A stretch of DNA of 64,000 nt from Prostheceraeus crozeri (taxonomy: Eukaryota; Platyhelminthes; Polycladida; Euryleptidae), in contig CAJQUW010016865.1 in the NCBI GenBank assembly GCA_907163375.1, positions 83,947 to 147,946 of the forward strand, in the 5' to 3' direction. Position 1 is the stretch's first letter. Each line of letters begins with the position of its first letter. Positions 56,859 to 64,000 of this stretch are shown one piece after another. Both the position numbers and the translations under genes were made by a program. The notes under the pieces are model-generated. The model saw only the letters and a list, made by a program, of their open reading frames with translations. It had not been told where the DNA came from and searched no databases.

Positions 56859-59322
56859 CAGGAGTGGCCAACCTTTTTCGCATCGCGGGCCAGATTCTAA
56901 ATGCTGGAGTCGAGTTAGGCCGCATTGAATTTTGAAATACATGTTTATATTATGACAAAAAATCTTCATTATTCAATTAAATGTTTAATAGTCTTAGTAA
57001 TTATTTTTGTAGTAATTTTTTTAAAATAATTAATTACTAATTAGGAAATGCATTATTTCCTCTAATAATACTAAAGTTATTAGAAAAATTCCATAATGTA
57101 TAACAAGAACATTACTTTATTTAAAAACTTGGAATAGACATGAAAAAGTTTCAATGGCTTTCTTTACATTGATGTCTCGTAGACAACAAAACAAGATCAA
57201 GTGGTAATTTGGATGTAGCGATGCGCAGGGTGTTTTCCAAATGTATATCTGTAAGTCTTGTTCGATGACTATTTTTTACACATTTCATTCGAGAGAATAG
57301 TTGCTCGCAAGTGTACGTCGTTTCAAACAGCGAAGATACAAAGACGGCGTTATCAACGATCTGTGGGAACCGCTGCCTAGGAACTTCGATTTTATGAGAG
57401 AGTCACACTGGAGTTCAATGGCCTCCATTTTAATATATTCTGGAAGTTCAGTTATATCGATGGTAAATGGCGATGTGAATAGATCAAATGATCTCTTCGG
57501 AAGTGAAAATCCTTAAATCTGGTGCTGAATTCGTCCATTAAAGTCGTTAACACCACACAGTAATGTCCAACGTCCGACGGCTTACAGCTTCCAAGTATCG
57601 GGAAATGAGAAAAGTTGCGATTTTCAAAGTAATGACGCCAAAAACGAAGTTTCGTTGAAAAAGCTTTGACATGGTCATGTAAGGAGGTGATTAACTGATC
57701 TTTTCCTTGAAGATTCAAATTGAGGTCATTCAGATGACTGATGATGTCTGCCAAAAAGCCGAGATCAGCCAGCCATTGAGGATCCTATAACTTTTCCACA
57801 TCTTTTCCTTTGCTCTTCATGAAACCGTTAATTTCAGTGCTCAAGTCAAAAACTCTTTTCAGTACCTTTCCTCGGCTGAGCCAGCGAACTTTGGAAAAAT
57901 ATACGACATCGCGATAGTCCGAATCTAGTTCTGCTAATAACTGCTGAAACTGTCGGTGATTAAGGCTTCTTGATTACGTTTGTGAAGGTAACAGACTGAT
58001 CACACAAATTCTCCTGATGAAAGATACAATGATAACTCATAAATGAGGCATTTCCAGTCACTTCAACATCACTTCTCAGTAAGGTAGTCAGGCCAGAGTG
58101 CTTCCCAGTCATTGAAGGAGCTCCATCCGTTGCAATTGCGGACATTTTGCAAATATCCAATCCATATTTTGAGATTGTGTTCGTAGCTGCCGAATATAAA
58201 TCACGTGCTGTTGTCGTTTCTTTTAGCGAAACCAAAGAAAGCATTTCTTCGGTTATCACAAAGCTATCATCGACGCCTCTTATAAAAATAGCTACCTGAG
58301 CAGTGTCAGAGATTCGTCGACAGCAATTGAATAATGTGTAAATGTGGAGCATCGATCTTTCAAGGTTGTTGTCAAATCCTCAACCACTTCATCAATTCTA
58401 CGCGTAATCGTTTGTCTTGACAAACTCAACTTCCGAAATACGGAAGTCTTTTCAGGACACAAAATATTCACAACCGAATCCAAACATTCTTTCACGAATT
58501 CGCCATCAGCGAAGGGTTTGCATCTCTTAGCGATGACAGTTGCAACAGAGAAACTTGCGTGCACAAAGGCCAGAGAACTTTCATTCGACGATGTAAAGAG
58601 TTTTTGTTGGTAAACCAATTTTTTGCGCAAATCAGGTATCTTGTCAACACAAAATTTACCAATGAATTAATCAAATTTTGCACCATGGCGCGTTTCGTAA
58701 TGACGACGAACATTATATTCTTTACACACGGTGACATTCTCATTACAAATGATACATGATGGCTTGCCGTTGATTTCAATAAAAAATATCGTTCAGTCCA
58801 TAAGTCGTTGAATGATCTATTTTCGTCGAGCAGTTTGCTTTTCTTGTTAGACATTCTTGTAGGAGAAGATGCAGTCGAATGTAGAAGGCACAATGCAACA
58901 AAATCAATGTTATTATTAACGCCTTCTGTTTATACACGGTCTTTCTCGCATTTCAATGAGGGAAAAATAGCCCATTCCGATTCGCTAATTGAGCAATAAC
59001 CTTGCAGATGCAGTCGACAAGAGAGTAACAGGCATTGATTACAGTGATTTCAACACACATCGACGCCGAACGCTGGCGTTCATTCATTAGGTGCTTAGTC
59101 ATCATCACTTCCCTTTCTCTAGTCTAGTCTATCCTATCTCAATGGTTACTGTGCAGACAGCAACCAGAGTACTGTTAAAATATTTTTTCTTTCAATTCCT
59201 AAAACTGAAATGACGTCGAGTATAGTTAACTATACATCATCTGGGCCGCAAAACTGCAAAATTCAAAATTGCTAAGAGGGCCGCACAAGAACAAGTCGCG
59301 TGCCGCGGTTTGGCCACCTCTG
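56859..59322 (-). mobile_element. hAT DNA transposon inserted in Polinton B
   Basis: The left end CAGGAGTGGCCAACCTTTTT and the right end, inverse of CAGAGGTGGCCAAACCGCGG, match in about 13 of the first 16 bases. The 8-bp flanks gcatagat (56851-56858) and gtgtagat (59323-59330) agree at 6 of 8, as expected of an aged hAT duplication. The 2.46-kb element holds a minus-strand transposase. It interrupts the penton-like gene, so it came after Polinton B. Confidence 0.9.
57452..58854 (-). pseudogene. hAT transposase of the GTF2IRD2/ZBED5-like group
   Basis: It starts near 58854 with MSNKKSKLLDENRSFNDLW. A BED-type zinc finger follows in a shifted frame (CIICNENVTVCKEYNVRRHY, then ETRH; 58680-58760). 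Then KKLVYQQKLFTSSNESSLAF, a LSRQTITRRIDEV segment, YSIAVDES with the first catalytic Asp near 58325, IATDGAPSMTGKHSGL near 58110-58160 (conserved hAT Asp block) and YHCIFHQENLC near 58020. A C-terminal part (SHLNDLNLNLQGKDQLITSL, 57650-57740) matches the end of this group. Frameshifts occur near 58775, 58660, 58320 and 57960 and several stops are present, so it is dead. Such transposases were domesticated as GTF2IRD2 and ZBED5 in mammals. Confidence 0.85.
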
Positions 59323-59875
59323 GTGTAGATCCTTTAGGTGGTATCTTACATAAAACATGAGTGTTGACACCTCGCATTATCACTTAAGTGAAATTGGCTA
59401 TAAAATATTTGAATTAAGTGATTAATGAACAACATATTTCTTTTTCTGAAAAAGAAGGTGTTCCGTCTCTTAGTGTAAGTGAGAAAATATTGAGCTGATT
59501 ATGGTCAATACCCTAATGGACATTTTGGGATTTGATCAAAATGCTTTTAAAAGTAGTACTGAAACAAAAGCTAGCTTGAGCATATCGTTATCGCGTCGTA
59601 TTAGCTGTTTTCAGATATATTCCAATATTGGTGAAGATGTGCGTGTGGGAGATGTTGAAGCTCCACTTTCAGCAATGATACCCCACCAACCAAAAAGCAA
59701 TAGTACTCTATCTGAGCATACTTTTCAGAAAGTGCATTATGGAAACTTGAAATCAAACTATATACCACAAATTGATATTGTAGTTTGTGACGATGCTGGT
59801 GCGTTGATTCTTTTTCATAAAGATGCTGTGACAAGTATCACACTCAATTTTCGAATGAAGAATTAATGCAAAAGT

Positions 59876-61420
59876 GTGGAAATATATGTTTCCAATGTGA
59901 ATGATATGGAAAGTGAAAATAAGGATTCGTTTCTAATTTACTTACCCAGTAATGCTTCTATGAATAAATTTCCCAATAATAAACCATCAGACTATCGAGT
60001 AGAATTAAATCGTCCATTACTTCTAGAAGGTGAATGGGAAGTAGGTGTTTCCAGGATTTGTTATGATAGTGATATTCAGAATGTGAATGAATTGAAAGAA
60101 ATGGTATTGACTACCCGCATCTATGATGAAATAACGATGAGTCATGCATTCAAGTTTCCATACAATTTAACATCAGACGGAAAGTGGAATAATGAATGGA
60201 ATCAGTTGGAATCAGATTATTATGGATCATCAGATGAAGATAAAATCATTAAAGTATTCAATAGTACCAATGCTTCTATTATGAAAAATAAGGGTCAGAA
60301 AGTTTATGAGTTTACTATCTATGAATGGCAGGGGGACACTTCTATCGTCTTCACTCTTTTACTATAGGTCTTACATTGTTGGATAATGGATTCTGTCCAC
60401 ATCTCGGTTTTGGACACAGTCTGCATCTGACATCAATGGCTATTGCAAATGTTACAAAAATCTATTCAAACCGAATAAACAAATCTCATTATAAATTTAA
60501 AATATTTGATGAAGATGTTGCAGAATATGAAGAACGGATCATTTTGAAAAAGCGTGGTGTCAAGCCTTCGATACTTATTGAGTTAGTAAAACGATGGAAT
60601 GAGACTGTGGGTTAGAAGTATGGAGAGAGTCATGGCTGAGAAGGATAAGTTGGTTATTCAGAAATATAATGACAAACTTACAGATTGTTTCTCTCCAACC
60701 TTGCGTCATTTTGTAAGACATGTATTGCCTATTATTGGAAGCGGTTTGGTTTTTGCTTTACATGAATATCACACTAAAGCTGATTCACTTAATGATGAAT
60801 GGTGGGTGGACATCTATGGTGATCGCATCAAGAAAATTTAACAATCTTATCAAGAAACTAAAGTTAGTATCAATACAATGCCGCGTCTATATAGTACAGT
60901 TGAAAACTTTGTTCGTGTCATAAATCCATATATACAACATAAGTTGAAGTAAGTGTTGAAAAGCAGATATGATGCGAAGGCACATCACATTTCGTTTTCA
61001 ACTAAAAGTCAAAGTGCTGTTCTGAAGCTGGGTGATCACATTCAATGTCAATTGAGTAACAATTTGAAGAAACTCTTTGCCTGTTCATTGCTACAAGATA
61101 AGTTTGCTACTTTATACACGATTGGTGTAGGAGTACCAATGACACTTGATAAACATGAACAACATCTGTACATTCAAAGTGATTTGATTTCACCTATTTC
61201 TGTTGGTGAGAAAAAAGAAAACATTTTACGTAATTTCATTCATGATAAAGACGCTTCCTATGGAATCGTTGAAAAGATTTTTAAACCTATTTTCCACCAT
61301 CCTGTTATCAAACAAACTATCCCGTCTATTTCTCTCAAAATTACAAATGGTTTACATGAGTGCATCCATGTGAAAGATACTAAATCCCTCATAACTTTAG
61401 TGTTTCGGAAAACAAAGTAA
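59876..61420 (+). pseudogene. Penton-like minor capsid protein 2, broken
   Basis: The front has FLIYLPSNASMNKFPNNKPS and LLLEGEWEVGVSRICYDS, a fuller form of the block seen in the first penton-like protein. Later come LDNGFCPHLGFG, a segment LRHFVRHVLPIIGSG (hydrophobic), HLYIQSDLISPISVG (typical '.lyiY.Dl..p..VGd') and a C-terminal LHECIHVKDTKSLITLVFRK. It follows the first paralogue after 9 bp. Two divergent copies in one element suggest separate virion parts such as base and fibre. A few breaks. An AATAAA follows at about 61441. Confidence 0.72.
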
Positions 61421-61449
61421 AGTCATTGTAAAATTCTATTGAAATAAAA

Positions 61450-63098
61450 AGATATGTATGAAAAAGTGTTTTGAAGAAGCGTTGACAAAGTGGGAAAGTC
61501 TTTTCACAGATATAGTGGGAATCAACTGACTGTAGGCATATATTCACAAGGAAGTGCAATCTAAAGCGATACATAAAGCAACAAAGAATATCAACAAAAA
61601 ACATCATCAAAATACTGATTTAAGAATGAATCTATTTACACATCTCCTGAATGTGGTAGCGTGAGTTTACCCGAGTGATCATTTTCTAGAGATTTTACGA
61701 TTTTCTACTGCCTTTCAAAATCGCTACAGATATTTGATTTGGCAGTAAGCTTTTTATGGTTTTTAGAGACATTTGTATGAGCTAATAATGCCTACTGCAA
61801 TTCTAGAGAATTCTTACTGGCATTCATGGCATCCATAGAATGTTTAGCAGGCAAATATATCTGTAAATGTTTGCTGGAGACACGTGTCTCTAAACATTTA
61901 TCGACGACAGACATAACCTCTACAAGAACGTTGAACTCAAACATTTTTGTATAATACAGCAATTCTTTTGCTGTGATATACAAAAGAAAGATATTTGTAT
62001 ATATATCTCGTATTATTACCATCTAATGTATTCATAGGAATATATACATGTAATACAATTTTATACGCAATTACAAAATTCTATCTTATCAAATATATTG
62101 TTATGTTTATATATTTGATATATTGATATTATGTCTACATCACATTTAATACTTATTATATTAAATATCACATGAATAAATGAATGTGATATGTAAATGT
62201 GCATGTATTATATTCATTTATTACTTGCCTTACACCTGTAAAAAGAACATTTGGTTTTATACATGCGTCCCTTCTCTTGCTACTTTGTCTCCTCTAAAAT
62301 GATTCGCTAATGATGGAGTGTCACAATGCACGCGGCACAGAGCTAAGTCCTTCTAGTCTCTTCTTATCTCTCTTTCTCTCTCCGGAAACTCCGGAGTCTC
62401 CTCGAACTGTTTGCTTTTGATCGGGGCCATAGTGCGCGAAGCACAGGGGAACAAGCTTCCTCTTTTTTTCTCTCTCTCTCTCACGCACACACACACACTC
62501 TCTCTCTCCTTATCTCCATCTCTCCATTCATCTTCTTTTAGTTTCTTTTCTCCATTTGAAAGCTGATTTTCTGATTTTGAATGTATCTCAGCTGGAATAT
62601 TCAAGTTCACAATGCGGATCAGTTGTTCCCCTATTTGCAAGACTATGATGACTAAAGGACTTAATGTATATACCGGTATCCGTCACAATTTTCCTCTACA
62701 CACATCTCTCTCCCTACTATGGAATGAACAACTCGTCGATCGCCTGCCTGTTAATGACTAATGAATGCCCTCATAACGACCTTCGGTCCATGAGTCACAC
62801 GACAAAGAGGATGCGAGCGGACAGACTGTGTATGCTATATCAACCAGGCGTCATCAATTGCGGAGTCATTCCTCTCAGTGCATCGTGCATGTTTCAGTCA
62901 TCCCAGCAGCGTCAATGCATGTCGTTCTACTGTCTTATGCGAGTTGTGGATTTACAAAACTTTTAAATACGCCTCAAGTCAGTCATTTGTGCTTTGGACA
63001 TTCAGAGGATTCTGTCGTAATTCGACTTTCACAACCAATTTCAGGATAACGCCGACGCATTTTTTCACTATGGAAATCTTTTCACTATCGATCTTCTC
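61450..63098. other. No recognisable gene; right flank of Polinton B
   Basis: AT-rich DNA. The first 200 bp (to about 61650) may still be element DNA. No terminal repeat like those at 11751, 25829 or 35273 is present. A CT-rich and CA-rich low-complexity run lies at about 62462-62512. Confidence 0.5.
62462..62512. repeat. Low-complexity (CT)n/(CA)n run
   Basis: A T-run leads into repeated ctctctctctct, then cacacacacaca, then ctctctctctcc. A simple microsatellite. Confidence 0.9.
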
Positions 63099-63377
63099 TT
63101 TTCCTGGCATTGTACTAAAACCAAGCGGGTCACTCCTTTGTATTTGCCTTTGAAGCTATGCACAAGATAGAAAATCAATAAGGTAAAACCACAGCGCTTC
63201 GTGTCACAGACACATCAAGGGGTGGAACCTTGCAGTGCGAATGTTTCCTGCACGGTCCCACCTGACACTAGAAGCGCTGTGGTGTTACCTTGCTGGATTT
63301 CTATCTTGCACATAACCTCAAATAAAAGGCAAATACAAACGGGAGACCAGCTTGTTTTTAGCACAATGCCAGGAAAA
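63099..63377. repeat. Foldback MITE, about 280 bp
   Basis: The arm 63099-63212 (ttttcctggcattgtactaa ... ggtaaaaccacagcgcttc) pairs with 63265-63377 (gaagcgctgtggtgttacct ... cacaatgccaggaaaa), with scattered mismatches and a loop of about 50 bp. No clear target duplication. A non-autonomous element of unknown family. Confidence 0.8.
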
Positions 63378-63833
63378 TTGAACTACCGCCTGTTCCTAAC
63401 CTTCAACATCATCTTCATCTACACGTTTTGATTCGCATCATTCTGACTCAACTACCTAATATCTTTTCACTTTCGCTGAAAACCATTAAACAAGTGATTG
63501 ATTACATTGCTGAAAAGTCATTTGAAGTGAAATTATATTGTAAACAAATATTCGATCCACACACAGCTACAGTCGAACAAATACACGTTGAATAGTACAA
63601 GTTGAATCTCTGAAGGAGGATTGGAGAAAATGGAAAATATAATGTGAGTTTTATTATTATTTTTAGGTACTGTTCAATACCTCAAATTCGGTAGTTTTGA
63701 ATCCTGGTGGATGATTTAATGTATCCTTGGGACTTAAAATTACGCTTGCTTGAGGTTCGATCGGCATTTATATTATTCCTAATTAATCGCAAAATATCGT
63801 GAAAATTGTTGCTTGTCTGAATGCGTTTATAAA

Positions 63834-63924
63834 TTGATGTCTGTAGGCCTTTTTGGCAGTAGACGATTGATGTCTGTAGGTCTTTTTGGCAGTAGAGAAT
63901 TAGTGCTTTTTGCAGTAGACAATG
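63834..63924. repeat. Short tandem repeat, 33-bp unit
   Basis: About 2.7 copies of a 33-bp unit with core gatgtctgtagg and ctttttggcagtaga. The last copy is partial. Confidence 0.85.
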
Positions 63925-64000
63925 CGCGATAATTCTACTGCGAAATTTTGTGGGATTTCAATAGAAAATGATCACTAGGGTAATTCTTTTGGGTGGTGAC

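Larger units (their letters stand above)
56048..59866 (+). pseudogene. Penton-like minor capsid protein 1, split by a hAT insertion
   Basis: The front has LNGKWEVGVTQVVHSNYVYT (56115-56175), the usual 'L.G.WEVGLTEI.YP' block of Polinton penton-like proteins. The middle contains NYYPRGFKNL and the MTPDALLKKFNYL region. The end (59501-59866) has RRISCFQIYSNIGEDVRVGD, VEAPLSAMIPHQP, then YIPQIDIVVCDDAGALILF and ITLNFRMKN. A hAT element (56859-59322) sits inside it. It would form the vertex or fibre of the virion. Several breaks besides the insertion. Confidence 0.75.
35273..61450. mobile_element. Polinton B (Maverick), rearranged and broken, right end not found
   Basis: The left end AGTAGTAATCCCGTGGCA matches Polinton A for 18 bases and lies after attaat (35267-35272), the expected target copy. 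Order: left repeat (35273-37545); inverted arm (37545-41977); single-copy centre (41978-44327); direct arm (44328-48530); then virion and integration genes to about 61420. No matching right terminal repeat occurs before the end of the window, so the right end is lost or was never part of this copy. The element is broken throughout, with about a dozen breaks, plus the palindromic rearrangement and the hAT insertion. Arm copies differ by several percent, so it looks older than Polinton A. Confidence 0.9.

Noticed and set aside
58344-58999. Plus-strand frames within the hAT element
   Set aside because: Shadows of the minus-strand transposase.
61621-61650. aatgaatctattt similarity to the Polinton A right flank (25830)
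   Set aside because: Only about 12 bases match and no element end lies beside it; chance.

Overview
This is eukaryotic, almost certainly animal, repeat-rich and AT-rich DNA. The evidence is introns with GT..AG borders, AATAAA signals, and Tc1, mariner, hAT, LINE and Polinton/Maverick elements. I see no host protein-coding gene, rRNA, tRNA or CRISPR array. An invertebrate fits the element mix best, but the sequence alone does not settle the species.

Layout. 1-7396: unique-looking DNA with a probable Penelope-like reverse transcriptase scrap (177-455), a small foldback (1579-1789) and a LINE 3' end on the minus strand (2157-2877). 7398-10224: a non-autonomous, Tc1/mariner-like foldback element flanked by TA, with a smaller foldback nested in it. 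10240-10947: a second LINE 3' end of the same family on the plus strand. 11751-25829: Polinton A, exactly bounded by long terminal inverted repeats and a 6-bp target duplication (atgaat). It carries a protein-primed family B DNA polymerase, a zinc-finger/proline-rich region, a conserved small Polinton protein and a minus-strand TATA-binding-protein-like (TBP-like) gene, but no capsid, protease, packaging ATPase or integrase. 25840-26223: a LINE reverse transcriptase scrap. 27382-30802: a Tc1-type element with an open 345-residue DD34E transposase and 1.8 kb of unexplained cargo. 31084-32803: a decayed mariner. 35273-about 61450: Polinton B, rearranged. It has a left terminal repeat with the same end as Polinton A, then a giant imperfect palindrome (arms 37545-41977 and 44328-48530), then a plus-strand morphogenesis block: packaging ATPase, integrase with chromodomain, small basic core-like proteins, double-jelly-roll major capsid protein, adenain-type protease and two penton-like proteins. 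It also has a second minus-strand TBP-like gene. A hAT element (56859-59322) sits inside the first penton-like gene. 61450-64000: low-complexity DNA, a foldback MITE and a short tandem repeat.

How the parts relate. The two Polintons share terminal sequence, the inner right-end region, the TBP-like gene and its overlapping upstream frame, yet their core genes are complementary: A holds the polymerase, B holds integration and virion genes. Both are broken fossils (A about four breaks; B about a dozen, plus the rearrangement and the hAT insertion). The most interesting signal is the TBP-like protein, conserved in both elements, next to TATA-box promoters inside the same elements.
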